This document shows positions 1-11,946 of a stretch of DNA of 64,000 bases, piece after piece. Source of the DNA: Hypomyces perniciosus (Eukaryota; Ascomycota; Sordariomycetes; Hypocreales; Hypocreaceae); NCBI GenBank assembly GCA_008477525.1, contig SPDT01000013.1:667501-731500 (forward strand), given 5' to 3'. The translations under genes and the position numbers were made by a program. The stretch's first letter is position 1; each line of letters begins with the position of its first letter. The notes beneath the pieces were generated by a model, which searched no databases, was not told the DNA's origin, and saw nothing but the letters and a program-made list of their open reading frames with translations.

Positions 1-696
1 TATCTTTCGGTGGCTGGATACGCGGGAAGTTGGTGCCGCCCCCGGAGCACTTATCAGTGAGGTAGACCATGAAGGTGGTCATACGGTTGCCCACCTTGGA
101 GCCACCATCCCAGTCGTAGTGAAAGGTGTAGAAACCATTGAATCGATAGCGCTGCACTGCCATGGGCTGAATGTGCGTGCTGTTGTTTCGCCAGCCCATG
201 ATCCTTCTGGCTGGACGTTGGACCCTACGGACAACATCAGTCCGGTCGATGATGGCTGACTCGGACACTCTAACGTTTTCGTCGACATATCCAACCTCAT
301 CCGGCCAAAGCCTCGAGACTTCGTACTTGCCCTCGCTGCTCAATGTCAGGGGTCAGTCCAGTATGCATCTTGGTAACAGATTCGTAGAATTGGGGACAGA
401 TCGCACGCCAACTTAACAATGTGATTAATCTCATCGCTGCTTAAGAAGTCCCTGATGTACAAGATCAAGGGATCCTGGGAAAAAACCTGTACTTCATAGG
501 GATGTGATTAGACTCTGGCCAATGAATCCAGCCATCAGAGCGACCTGAGAGCAGCCCATTGTGAATCAACTGCGTCTCTAAGGGAGACGTCAAATCGAAA
601 GCCGACTCGTCCCAGGCCAAGTGCCGCCAAGGCAACAAACACAAATGACAAAATGGCGGCAGCTTGGGAGATATGTTTGATTAATCGTGTCGACAT
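1..696 (-). CDS. Prolyl 4-hydroxylase-like 2OG-Fe(II) oxygenase, 3' end beyond window
   Basis: Read leftwards on the minus strand. The start chosen is the ATG at 694-696, with A at -3. It opens a short basic N-terminus followed by a hydrophobic segment rich in Ala, Leu, Phe and Val, which fits a type II ER signal anchor. A second exon block (about 407-495) reads as the typical entry to the P4H catalytic domain (QDPLILYIRDFLSSDEINH). An intron at 406-336 (GTGCGA donor, CTGAC branch point, CAG acceptor) restores the frame. Exon 3 carries FHYDWD, whose His and Asp are the HxD iron ligands, then NRMTTFMVYLTD and GGGTNFPRI, all family hallmarks. The distal His and the 2OG-binding Lys lie beyond base 1. 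The junction between the N-terminal exon (to about 550) and the catalytic exon is uncertain; a second short intron with a CTAAT branch point near 510 is likely. Peptidyl-proline hydroxylation is inferred from the family; the substrate is unknown. Confidence 0.85.
336..406 (-). other. Intron in the prolyl 4-hydroxylase-like gene
   Basis: On the minus strand the exon ends ...AAGTTGGC. The intron starts GTGCGATC and ends ACATTGAGCAG, with a CTGAC branch point 13 bases before the acceptor AG. Splicing joins TTG GC to C GAG GGC, giving the uninterrupted residues KLAEGKYEVSRLWP, whereas unspliced sequence meets an in-frame TGA. The 71-nt length is normal for ascomycetes. Confidence 0.75.
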
Positions 697-1381
697 TATC
701 CCTGTTTGGTTCAAGTACAGTTTCGGTCTTTGACGGAACTTGGATATAATCAGCGAAGCCACGAGTAGCGCTGGATATGGGGTTCTTGTATTACTTTTCA
801 GCGTCCGTGTTTCAGGTAGGCTGCGGACTCGAGGCGGCGATAACCGCTGTCAGTAAACCCGCATCGTATAAGCGCATACATGAATGTACTTTTGTCAGGG
901 GGTGGAGTATGTGTTCACCCGATGAGGAGGGTAGGGGTAGGGGTAGGAATTATGGATCTATTACATAGGTAGTGTCAGACCAAGCTGTGGAGTGCAACAG
1001 TTATCCTTGAATGACTGTCTTGATTGAAGCTATCAGGTGAGAAAACAAGTGAGAAAAAAATATGACAGTGGAACATGAACAGTTAGGCGATATCTAGGCA
1101 TACCTATACACATCTCAACCAACGGGTTGCTCAAGTGGATGAACAGCGTAGTAAGGCCGAGAAAGCAGAAATGAGGGTCAAGTGACTGAATTGGGTGAAC
1201 CACGTGAATTGATATCGTATTCTGTTGGACCGTTGGACCGGGATTTTCTTGATCTCGAATCCCCGCGCAGAACCAACGCCTATAGATACCTTGTGCTTTT
1301 CTTCTCGTTCTTTCATTTGCAATAGTACCGAGCAATCAAGCCAGATCTTTGGCACAGAGTCATCGACCGAAATTCACGAAA
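697..1381. promoter_or_regulatory. Divergent intergenic region between the two host genes
   Basis: About 685 bases of balanced composition separate the outward-facing starts of the oxygenase (minus) and the peptidase (plus), so both promoters should lie here. A pyrimidine-rich run (about 1296-1318) precedes the peptidase start, as is common in fungal core promoters. An alternative upstream in-frame ATG for the oxygenase lies at 760-762 and one for the peptidase at 1349; both are less favoured. No convincing TATA box or regulator site was recognised. No additional gene is supported here; the short frames are not protein-like. Confidence 0.5.
929..947 (+). repeat. Short GGGTAGG tandem run
   Basis: Three imperfect units of GTAGGG with an extra G. 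The run resembles telomere-type G-rich repeats but is too short and of the wrong unit to be telomeric. It lies in the divergent intergenic region. Confidence 0.6.
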
Positions 1382-1774
1382 ATGTCTCTGGCAATTCCGC
1401 CACAGGGTCTCCCGCTGCTGATTGCTGCTGAAGATGTCATCCCAACCACCAAGCGCATCATCGCGGATCTGTGGGCTGTCCGTGATGATGTGGTCTGGCG
1501 TGTACAACCTTTTGAGGCTCGCTTTGCTAATGTCGTAACCCCTCTGATCGAAGCTGAAAATCGAACTAGTGGGAAGATCGCCGTGATTGCCATGTTGCGG
1601 TATGCATCTCCCGACAAGGCTGCCCGGGATGCCTCAGAGGCAGCAGTGCAACTTCTTTCGGAAGCTTCAGCGAAGTTCACAGCGCGTGAGGATATTTATC
1701 TTCTCCTGAAAGCTGTTAAATACAGCGCTGCACTTCGAGCAATCAGAGCAAATATAACCCTTATATTTGACTGA
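1382..1774 (+). pseudogene. M3 family metallopeptidase (thimet oligopeptidase-like), N-terminal stub cut by repeat block
   Basis: The start at 1382 (gaaaATGtct) is preferred over the ATG 33 bases upstream, because homologous fungal M3 peptidases begin close to an IPPQ-like segment. The frame then gives TTKRIIADLWAVRDDVVWRV, an F-x-N-V-V-x-P-L segment, YASPDKAARDASEAA and a final REDIYLLLKAVK. This is the helical N-terminal prodomain-like region of saccharolysin/thimet oligopeptidase proteins, which cleave short cytosolic or mitochondrial peptides. Family members run about 650-780 residues and carry a zinc-binding HExxH motif; here similarity stops at about residue 113 (base ~1720). The frame runs on through unrelated, increasingly AT-rich sequence to a TGA at 1772. 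The catalytic domain is absent from the window, so the gene is interpreted as truncated by insertion or deletion. An intact second copy elsewhere is possible. Confidence 0.72.
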
Positions 1775-1974
1775 CTGACTAAAAAATCTGCAATCATTTA
1801 ACTAATTGACTATATTTTTCTATATTTAATTGAATTTGATAGATTTGATTAAATATAAACCTATTATAAACCTATTAAAAATATATTACATAATATCTAA
1901 TAGTATAGCCCAGTTAAACGCCTTGAACTTTATATTAAGCGTCTTTATTACTTAGGCACTATAAATCGCTTAAT
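1775..1974. other. AT-rich left flank of the repeat block, unassigned
   Basis: Composition drops abruptly to very AT-rich after about 1750. This 200-base piece ends in the TTAAT target-site duplication of Gypsy-1A (1970-1974). Its original continuation is the sequence resuming at 9656/9661. GACTGACTGAC at its start could be an element terminus, but no matching end was found. No gene is seen. Confidence 0.5.
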
Positions 1975-2362
1975 TGTGACGATCTGGGTTGATTCTTAAG
2001 GGATAAACCGAGGTTTATGGGTTTATATTGATAGAGAGGTCAGGGATAAATACTGAGTAGGGTAATATAGTCACAATTCTGTAAAACAGGCGGTTCTAGT
2101 GAATATAATTATTAATAACTGTCTAAGTAACTATATTAAGTAAATAATAAGCTAGTTATATATATATAAAAGAGATATATAGTAAATGTATTTAGATTGT
2201 TTGGATTATAGTGATCTTGACAATTTAAGATTATAGTTTTATACAGTAATCCTTTTTATAAGATTGCGCTTATAGCCGCAATTGATTAGTAATTAGTTAA
2301 GGGTTCCGATATTCTGCCGCGATCCTGTAACCAGGTCTTTAATATAGTTGGGTCGTAATACA
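1975..2362 (-). repeat. Gypsy-1A 3' LTR (388 bp)
   Basis: Begins TGTGACGATC and ends GGTCGTAATACA on the plus strand, so it has TG...CA termini. It aligns with the LTR at 9270-9655 and, in reverse complement, with the 388-bp LTRs at 33093 and 40298. Differences are almost all transitions. Confidence 0.9.
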
Positions 2363-2419
2363 ATATCCCCCTCCTATTAATCTTATCCTTAAAACCTATT
2401 AATTCCTTATAAGTCTTAT

Positions 2420-5400
2420 TTATTATTCTCTTTTCCCTTTTTATACTAATACTATAACAGATTATATTACTAAACCTTACGCTTATAAATCTAATAAGTA
2501 TACTTTATTTACTTTTTTAATTCTTTTTAAAAGCAATCCCGCTAATATACTTTATACTTTTTACTTTTAAAAAAAATTAATTTATTAAATAATAAATAAC
2601 TATTTAAAGTATAGTGAATATATATATTAAAGCTATTCCTGTAATAGTATTCTAATTATTTTATTTTATATATTCCTTTCTTTTTTTCCTTTATACTTTT
2701 CTATTAACTTTTCTCATTATATATATATTTAAGCAATAGAAAAAACTTAAATTGGAAAAGGACAAAGTAAGTAAAAAGCTAAAGGGTTTTTACTTTTATT
2801 TAATAGAGCTTTAATTGCAGATTATAGTAGCTGCAGGATAATTAAACTATATTTATTATATTAAAAAAAAGTATATAAGCAATATATTAAACTTTTTAAA
2901 TAAAGGTTATAGGGTTTAAATAAAGAGGATAGTATACTGCCCTTTTTATTTATTTAAAAGGTAAAGGTAATAATTAATCTTTAATTACTAAAAGTGCCTA
3001 TTAAAGTAAATTAGGCTTTTTTAAAGCTTAGCAATAATTTTGCAGATTTAAGTCTTTTAATCTTAAAGACTAGTAAAACTGCTTGAGTTTAGTTTTAGCG
3101 TTTAATAAATATTTAATAAGTTCCTAGGAGTTATATTTTTCTCTATAATTCTTCCACTTAATTAAATACTGGCGTTTATTGTTTTCTGTATATATAGCCT
3201 TAATTTCTTTAACTTTATATTCTTCTTTAATTAATAAAACTTTAATTAAGTCTATAATTAATTTACTTTATAATTTATTTTATAATATTTTTTACGTAAT
3301 AAAATATAAAATACTAAATAAATTTAAATACTATTTAGTAATATAAATTTATAAGTAATTTCTAAAATAACGTTTTTAATTAAATAAAGTTTAAATTTCT
3401 TAAAATTTAATTTATTATTTAATTATATTATTTTAATATTTATAATCTTTTTTTTAATAAATAATAGTATAGGTAAACTATATCTCCCTCTTTAAAAATT
3501 AATCCCTTTAATCTATATTTATTAGTATACTTCTTTATTCTTTTTTATATAAAGTAAAGGTATAGTTATATTTCTTTATATAACTGCTTTATATCTTTAA
3601 TTTTAATTTATACTTTATTAATATATAAGCCTTTTTTTAGCGCTTTATATATATTTAGTATAAAGCTGTAATTGATATATATAAGGCTAAGTCTAGTTAA
3701 CTTTAAAATATCGCTATTATAAAATATCTATATAATTAATAACTTTTTTATTTAATTACTTTAGTTAAAGTTAATATAACTTTTTAGATAAGCTTTAATA
3801 ACCTAGTTAATATACTCTATTTAATTATTTATCTATAGGTAATATATAGTATTAAATTTATAATTTATACTTAATTAATTTATAAATATTTACTAGAATT
3901 TAAGTATAAAGGTTAATCCTTAGTTAAAAATAATCTTAACTAGAATTATATAATTAGCTGTAATAAACCGCAAAAATATATAAACTAATATCTTTATATT
4001 TATTATTTCTTTATATACAAGGAAATAAAAGTATTTAGTAAATTAGTTTATAATTACTAAAATACTATTATATTTAACTTTTAATCCTAGTTTAATAAAT
4101 AGGAATAGTTTAATAATAAAGTCTAATAAAATTAATTTTTATAGTTATTCTAATACTAGTAAAGGTTAAAGTTTACTGTATAGTTTATATTTTAAACGTT
4201 TAATTATTTTATATATTATATAGCGAGAAATAATATTTTATATTATTTTTTTAAACCCGTAAAACTTAAAATACCTTTATATTTATATATTAAATATTAA
4301 TAAACTTTTATAACTATATCTTTCTAGAGTTTATTTAAAATTTAAATCTTTTTATTTTATTGTTAAATTCTTTTATTATTAAACTTTATATTTTCTAGGA
4401 ATTTATTATTATTTTAGGTAATATAATACTCTTTAATATATTAAAGTATAGTATTATTACTAAATACTTTATATATAGCTTAAAGTGCTATTTATTAGTA
4501 ATATCCTTTAAGGGTTTATTTTAAGATCTGCTTAGTATATTTAATCTTTTTTTAATTATAGTTAATTTATTTATTAAGTGTATCTATTTATCTGTTTTTA
4601 GATCCTTTTTAGTGGATTAAGATATAATTAAATTCTAAAAGGTATTCTATATAGTAAATCTGCTTTCCGGAAAGTTATTAAACTATCGCGAAATATACAA
4701 TATTTTGATAGTTAATATATACTTTAACTTTATATATTCCTTTTAGTAAGTAATATCGCTATTTATTAAATATAAAGATAATAGTAAGGAATTCTTTATT
4801 ATATATTAAATAGTTTAATTCTGCGCTATATGATACTTTAAAGTAAAAGGCAATAAAGTATAGTTTACTCTTCTTATCTTTTTAACTAAATTAAGCTTTT
4901 ATAGTAAAGTTAAAAGTATTTATTTCAACTTTTATTTTTTTAAATAGGTTAAATATAATAAATATAGGTTTTTTTAAAATAAACTGCTTAAATTTATTAA
5001 ATATATTCTATATATCTAGTATTTATAGAAACTTTTAATCCTTTTTAATAAATTTATAGAAAGTTTATATAATACTTTTATAGTTTTTAATAAATTATTA
5101 ATAATTAATAAATCTTAAAAAGCTTTAAACTTTTCTAACTATTATAAATATAAATTACTTTTATATTACTTATACTTTTAATAGATTTATATAAATTTCT
5201 TTAAAGGTAATAATATACTTTAAGAAATTAATTTTCTATATATAAAATTTATATTTCTCTAATTTTATAAGTAATTTAGCATTTTATAATATTCATAATA
5301 CTTTATAAATATATACTTTATATTTTTTAAAGGTATTTAAAAAAATTAAAATATTATTTAAGTAAATAACTATAAAGATGTTAAAATACTCTTTTAATAT

Positions 5401-8400
5401 ATTATTAATTATTTTTTAGAATATTATAGGGGCGTTAATAAAACTGAAAGGTATAGTTAAGTATTTAAATAAACTAGATTTAATTTAAAATGCAGTTATT
5501 TATTTATATTTTTCCTTAATTTAAATAAGGTTATAAGCGCCTTTAAGGTTTAGTGCTATAAACTATCTTTTCCTATATAGTCTGTTTTATAATTCTATAA
5601 TTAACAATAATAGGGTTTTATCTTTAATAGTAGCTTTATTAAGCTATTAATAATCTATAATTAACTATAATTTGCCTCCTTTTTAATATAAATATAATAA
5701 AATAGCCTACTTTTAATAAAAAGGGTTAAAGATACCCTTTAGCTAATATATTATTTAAATAATTATATAAGCTTTTAAACTCTTTTTTATTTAAATTATA
5801 AATTTTATCAAAGGTAGTGCTTACATTATCCTTAAATTTAATTATATAGTCTTATTAATTATATTCTAGTAATTTAATATTAAATATTTCTTTAAATTGT
5901 TTATTATACTTCTAGTATTCTTTAAAGATATTTTATAGTTATTTTAGTAATACTGCTATTTTAAGGCTTTTTATTTTAAGCAGTATATTAATATTATTAA
6001 ATACTTTTTATAAAAAGGCAATTATTCTTTGGATTTATCTATCCCTCCCTTTATTTTATTTAAGTTTTATTTTTAGGTAAATTATTTCTATAATTAAATT
6101 AAAAGTAACTTTTTTAATTCCCTTTTTTAATGTATTTAAAGGTTTTATATAAGATTTTTACCCTACAGCTAAAGCTTTTCTAATAATTTTAATTATTAAA
6201 GGAGCTTTATTATTGCATTAATAAAGCTAGCTATTATCCTAATTAATATTAAAGTTATTGCATTTTAATTAAAAATAACTCAAAATAATATTATATTTAT
6301 TAATATTTACTATATTATAAAAAACTACTCTTTTATATTCAACGATTTTAAATTTAAAATAATTAATCTTTTACTTAAGTTATCTATTATTATATATAAA
6401 AGCTCTTTTTTCTGCTTAATAGAGTTAATATAGTTTAGTTTTCTTTTTTTAAAGTAACCGTAAGCGATTTATAGTTATAGGTATAATAAAATTGCCTATT
6501 ACTTTACTATCTATTAATATATATAGCTAATATCCTTTAATTATTATCTTTAACTTAAAATATAGTAAATTCTTATTATTACTTTTATTATTTAATATTT
6601 TAAAAGATATAATTTATTAATCATTGCTTTATAGCCCTTTTATAGGTAATATTAATTATTTCCTGATTTTTCTTTTTTTATATAAATTTCGCAATTAATT
6701 AAAGTTCTTTAAAGTAAATACTACCTTCTCTTATTATAAGCAGTTCCTTTATAAGTAATAAAGTTAAATTAATTTTAATACAGCTCCTTTATAATTTAAT
6801 TAATCTCTTTATCTTTTAAAGTAGGTTTATACGTTATATATTTCTATATTTACTACTTTTAGAGTTTTTCCTATAAATAGGTAATATATTTTCTCCTTTT
6901 AATAATAAATATAGTCTAGTAATAAATATAAGGTATTATTAGCTTATTATAAATGCTAATCCTATAATTCACTTTACTTATATATAATATACTTTATGCT
7001 ATTATACTCTAAGTAGTATTATTAATTATATTTAAACCTTTTATTATAGTAAAAGTACTACTTCATTAATTTCTCTTAGCAGTAAATCTAGTATCCTTTA
7101 AACTTATATTTTTTAAGTCTTTATAGCTAATAATATTCCTTTAAGGTTTTAGTATTTAATTTAATAATAATAATTTTAAAGTCTTTATACTATATAGTTA
7201 TAATCTATTCTTTAAAAGCATTATAATGCCATACTTATTCTATAAAGTAAAACAGGATTTTAATAAGGAATATATTATATTTTACTTTCTTTTAAAAGTA
7301 TACTATATACTTATATATAATATAAATAACTTAAGATATAGTATAGTATTTTTTATAAATGAAGTTATTTACAGTATAGTTACTTTATATATAAAAATAT
7401 ATAAGTTCCGCTTATATAGTTAAAGCAGCTAGAATTACTTAAATAGCTATTTTATTATTAGCTCTATTTTATATATAAAGTTATTTATATAAGCGTAAAT
7501 TTAACCTGTTTTATTATATACCTATAGTACCTTTTTAATTAAATTTCAATAATATTTATTTAACTTACCTTTAAAATTACTATTTATAGGCAGTATATTT
7601 TTTAATTTTAAAGGTATAGTATTATATAATCATAGTCTATATTATAAAGGGTGATTTTTATTTTTATTATTAAAGTTACTGCTGCTAATTTATCCTTTAT
7701 TGCCTATAGTAATTTAATTAAAATATTAATAGTTAATTACAGTAATTATTTATTTATTTAAAATACTATTATCTTTATTTAACTGTATATAATTAAAGTC
7801 TAGGTTTTATTCCGTTAAACTATTTAAATATAGTAAATACCTATTTACTTTATTTTCTTTAAAGATACCTTTAAAAGTTAAAGATCTAAATCTTAATTAA
7901 TATCCCCTTTAATTTATTATAAATATCTTTTTAAATTATTTTAAATATTATTTACTTTTATTTTTACTAGACTTATATATAAAGCAGCTATTATTATAAT
8001 ATACAGTTTAATTAAATAATATATAATTAATAGTCTTTAAAACTATATTAACTTTTTATTTAGGTTTTAATATAAGCTTTTAAAGTTTATTAAATTTTGG
8101 CTTTTATAAAACTTTATAGTCTTTTAAAAGATATTTTAATTTATTATAGTTATAATAAATAATTTTTACCTTTCCTTTTTAAATAGCATTTAAATCTATT
8201 TAACTAGGTCTTTTATTATTAAAGCTAATAATATATCTTTATTGCTTTTTATTTTAGTTTATATATCTTTAATACTTATAAACTTATGTAAACTATTATT
8301 ATCTTTTCTTTATATTTAAATAAAGTTTATAAAGTAAATTATTTATATTTATATATTTTTTAATAAATTTAATAATACTTTATTGTAGGGGAATTTATAA

Positions 8401-9250
8401 ACTTCCCTTTTAACTTTTAATTTACATCTATTATAAAAGCATTTAATAAAAGTTGAGTTTCTTCATTTAATTTTAAAAGTATAATTCTTAAAGTATATAA
8501 TATAGTTAAAGTATTTTCTTTTTTAAATTAAGTTTATAAATTTATTTTCTATAATATATTTTTTATTAATATTATTAAAGATATTTTTTAATTCTTCTTT
8601 AAATTAATTATAACTAGAATATATACTTTATATTTATTTATTAGTATTAGCTTTATTATTAACGAAATCCTTTTAAGTAAATTTAAACTATTTTAAAATA
8701 TTCCCTTTAAGTTATCTAGCAGCTAAAAGAACTTTATTAATTTCTATACTAAAGCTGGTTAAAAAGTAGGTAAAATAGTTATATAGTTAAGTAAAAAATA
8801 GTTAAAGTGCTATAGTATTTTTATTAAAGTATTTAAGGGGTTATATCTTAAGCGATTCCTTTAAATCCCTTAAAGGTTAATTCTTTTTAAGGTTTAGTAT
8901 AAGGTTTAAAGTAAATGCAGGTAATACTTAGTTCTATAAGTTTATAATAGCTGTTTACTATTAGTAAATTATTTACTAAAGTTTAATATTTTTAGCGATT
9001 AAATACTAATAGTATTATTCCTATTTTATATAATTAGCTTTTATATATTAAAAGGCTTTTTTTATATAAATGCAGAGTTATTCTATTTTATTAAGTTTAT
9101 CTTTATCTTCGCTTCCACTTATATTATTATCTCTATTATAATCTTATCTTTAATAAAGAGGTAAAGCAAAGGGTAGAGTATTAAGGTTATTAAAAGAGGA
9201 TACTATAGCGGATATATTTATAATATTATTTAAGATTTTCAATAGCCTTT
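2420..9250 (-). pseudogene. Degenerate Gypsy-1A gag-pol with C-terminal chromodomain
   Basis: On the minus strand, 5,414-5,450 reads PFSFINAPIIF and 5,341-5,380 reads FIVIYLNNILIF. These match the Ty3/Gypsy reverse transcriptase blocks FGLxNAPATF and YLDDILIF, with catalytic Asp codons changed to Asn (GAT to AAT), as expected from RIP. Near 3,118-3,210 the frame reads QYLIKWKNYREKYNS, the chromodomain core (Y-L-[VI]-K-W-K) that in chromoviruses follows integrase and binds modified histone tails. Gag should occupy roughly 8.3-9.2 kb but no motif survives. A 65-residue plus-strand open frame at 7226-7423 is an antisense by-product. The element cannot encode its own enzymes. Confidence 0.75.
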
Positions 9251-9269
9251 TAAATAAAAGTCGTTAATA

Positions 9270-9655
9270 TATAATAATCTAGGTTAATTCTTAAAGGATA
9301 AACCGAGGTTTATAGGTTTATATTAACAGAAAGGTTAAAGATAAATACTAAATAGGGTAATATAGTTATAACGTTATAAAATAAGCAGTTCTAGTAAATG
9401 CAATTATTAATAACTATTTAAATAACTATATTAAATAAATAATAAACTAGTTATATATATATAAAGGAGATATATAGTAAGTGTATTTAGATTGTTTAGA
9501 TTATAGTAATCTTAATAATCTAGGATTACTGTTCTGTATAGTGATCTTTTTTATAGGATCGCGCTTATAGCCGCGATCTATCAGTAATTAGTTAGGGGTT
9601 TCGATATTCTGCCGCGATCCTGTAACTAGGTCTTTGACATGGTCGGGTCGTAGTA
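9270..9655 (-). repeat. Gypsy-1A 5' LTR
   Basis: Starts TATAATAATCTAGG, the RIP-altered form of the TGTGACGATCTGGG seen in the partner LTR, and ends near GGTCGTAGTA. It is followed by TTAAT, identical to the bases before the left LTR. The terminal few bases differ between the two LTRs, so the exact right edge is uncertain by 2-3 bases. Confidence 0.85.
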
Positions 9656-9660
9656 TTAAT

Positions 9661-11946
9661 CTTTTATTATTTAATACATTTAGCGTTATCTTGCTTAGCG
9701 ATTTATTGTTTATTAATACTAAATCTTTTATAAAAAGGCACCTAAGCAATATAGCTTTATTTTATAGCTAATTCTTGAAATACTCTATTTATTTAAAGAT
9801 AAATAAGAATATACATAGCTATTAAGATAATAATATTAACTTTACTAAATTAATGGTTCTTTTATAGTGTACTGCTATAGCTAGAATAATCAAAAGGTTT
9901 AATATAAGCTTATTTAATATTAGAAATGCCTATTACTGCAATATTTTCTATTAAATTAAATTATTGATATCTCCTTTAAATTTAAATCAATAGTATTTAT
10001 TAAATTCTAATTGATTAATAAACTGCTTTGCCTTTATATTATAAATCTATTAATTAAATTTAATATTATTGGCGTTAAAGTATAGTCTTTTTAATATAAA
10101 TAGTTATTCTATAAAGCTTATAATATCTGTAATATTAAAAGGTATATATTAATACTTTTAATAAATAAATAAACTTTATTTTACTTTATATCGCTAAATC
10201 TGCTACTCTTTATCTTTTTATAACTCTTTTAAATATTAAACACTAAACTTAAAATAAAGAATAACTGCAGCAGTAAAAAGTAAAAACTCTTTAAATTTAA
10301 TATAATAGCTATTAAGCTTTTATTAAATATTACTTCTATATATTTAAACTAGGCTTATAAATTTTTATAGAGAATAGTTAAATAACTTTACTATCAATAA
10401 CTCAAAGGAATATAATTAGGTTATATAAAATTAAGGATATTCTTTAAGAATAAAATTTAATAATTTAATTTAAAAAGTATATTTCTATTCAATAAAGGCA
10501 TTTATAGTTTATATTTTAATTAACTTAACTATAATTAAAGTTAGGCTTAAGTCTATTAAATCTCTTTATTAATTAGATTTATAAAAAAGGCCTTTTATTC
10601 CTTAAAGCCTTTAAAAAGATATTTAGTTCCAGTTAAATCTTTTAAAGCTACCTATAGCTATTGCCTTTACTTTATCTTTACTATTGCAATATTTATTAAT
10701 AAAAAGGTGTAAGGATATCTTTAATCTCTATAAAAAGCCTCTAATCTTTAAGTATTAAATTATTATTAATTGACATTTAATTTAATAAATCTAATTTATT
10801 TTAGTTTTTAATTAAAAAGGCCTAAATATCTAATTACTTAATAATAGCCTAATTAATTATTATATATATATAATTCTATTAAGTATTATTATTTATAATA
10901 ACTTTAAGTTTAAAGGTTAACTTATAGAAAAAAGTAAACTCTATATTAATTAAATCTTTAAATATAACTTTCCTAAATTACTTACTTTATTAAAGAAAAG
11001 ATTTCATAAATTTAATAGTATTTTAAAGTTTATTAATTTATTGTTTTTCTATTAAGAATAAAGGTTATTATTAATATAGTTTATATAGTTAAAGAATTAA
11101 TATCTTTACTTAAAGGTTTTATTATTGTAATTATAAAAAGAAACACAGCTAATAAAATTAAAAATATAGCTATAATATTATATTTATTAATAAAGGCAAT
11201 TTTTAATTAATATATTAAAGTTAACTATCTTAAAGAATATAAAATATAAATATTATTGTTTAATGCATTATTTGAAACAATTATATTAATTTATTTAATA
11301 ATATCCTAGTCCTATATTTTTTACCATAATATGTTTAAAATACTTTGCCTATTATAAAAATTATATTACTTTATAAAGCTAAAAAAATAGTATTAATAAT
11401 ATTTATTTCATTGATAAAGTATACTATTATACCTATTATTATTAATTAACTTAATAAAGTCTATAAATTAAAGCTAAAATAAATATTTATTAAAAGATTA
11501 TGAAGTTTCTTTTAAATAATATTAAACTAAACTATAAAAGTAAAGATACCTTTACTTAACGTAAAGTATATTTTATAATTTATAGGCTTCTTTTTAACAT
11601 TCCCCCTTAAATAAACTTTAATTATTCACAATTAAAAATATAAGCGAGATTAAAACTTATACTTAATTATAGTATTTAAATCTATATTACTATATAATTT
11701 ATTTAAGTTGTATAGTTGTAGTAAAATTATAGGTTAACGTTTAGTTAAAATATAGGTAAACTTAACTTTAGTTTTATTAATAATGCCAATTGATCTAAAA
11801 GGTTCCTAAGCCTTTCCTAGGGTTAAGTTAATTTAACTTCAGGCTTATTGCTTTTTAGGGTTAATATTAATTTCCTAGCTTAAAAAAATATAAGATTTCC
11901 TAGGATTTAAATTGAAGCGCAGTAGAAACAGCAGGGACTTATAACC
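9661..11946. other. Unresolved AT-rich repeat sequence
   Basis: This stretch flanks Gypsy-1A on the right and should be contiguous with 1775-1974 in the pre-insertion state. It is heavily mutated, with no frame longer than a few dozen codons. A short inverted pair (TTGCTTAG near 9,694 and CTAAGCAA near 9,745) may mark a small element. Near 11,595-11,610 the minus strand shows a purine tract followed by TGTTAAAAAG, resembling the 3' end of a Copia-type element, but the following ~40 bases do not match Copia-2. At 11,934-11,946 the minus strand carries a Copia-type primer-binding site. No protein family could be recognised. Confidence 0.4.
11934..11946 (-). promoter_or_regulatory. Copia-type primer-binding site adjoining an LTR
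   Basis: The minus strand reads GGTTATAAGTCCC directly after the LTR at 11947-12526. This is nearly the primer site of Copia-2E (GGTTATGAGCCC at 43680). The LTR therefore has a polypurine tract on one side and a primer site on the other, as in a shared (tandem) LTR. Confidence 0.55.

Larger units (their letters stand above)
1975..9655 (-). mobile_element. Gypsy-1A: RIP-degraded Ty3/Gypsy chromovirus, both LTRs present
   Basis: Two similar LTRs bound it: 1975-2362, and 9270 to about 9655 (both align over ~388 bp). The 5-bp TSD TTAAT occurs at 1970-1974 and 9656-9660. A purine-rich tract (minus strand, GGAGGGGG, 2367-2374) abuts the left LTR, so the left LTR is the 3' one and the element reads leftwards. 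Minus-strand remnants follow the order expected of a chromovirus: reverse transcriptase near 5.3-5.5 kb, then integrase, and a chromodomain at about 3.1-3.2 kb just before the 3' LTR. The same family occurs as Gypsy-1B, Gypsy-1C and a 3' fragment at 18 kb. Stops litter every frame. Confidence 0.88.

Noticed and set aside
535..762. Separate small gene at the oxygenase 5' end
   Set aside because: The frame contains a signal-anchor-like N-terminus immediately upstream of, and on the same strand as, the P4H catalytic exons; it is the N-terminal exon of that gene.
929..947. Interstitial telomere repeat
   Set aside because: Only three imperfect GTAGGG-type units with extra G; fungal telomeres are normally TTAGGG arrays.
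1033..1355. Two overlapping minus-strand frames (100 and 74 codons) in the divergent intergenic region
   Set aside because: No motif or start context, and they overlap the peptidase promoter and start on the other strand.
7226..7423. 65-codon plus-strand frame in Gypsy-1A
   Set aside because: Antisense to degraded pol, Ile/Tyr/Phe-rich from AT bias, no motif.
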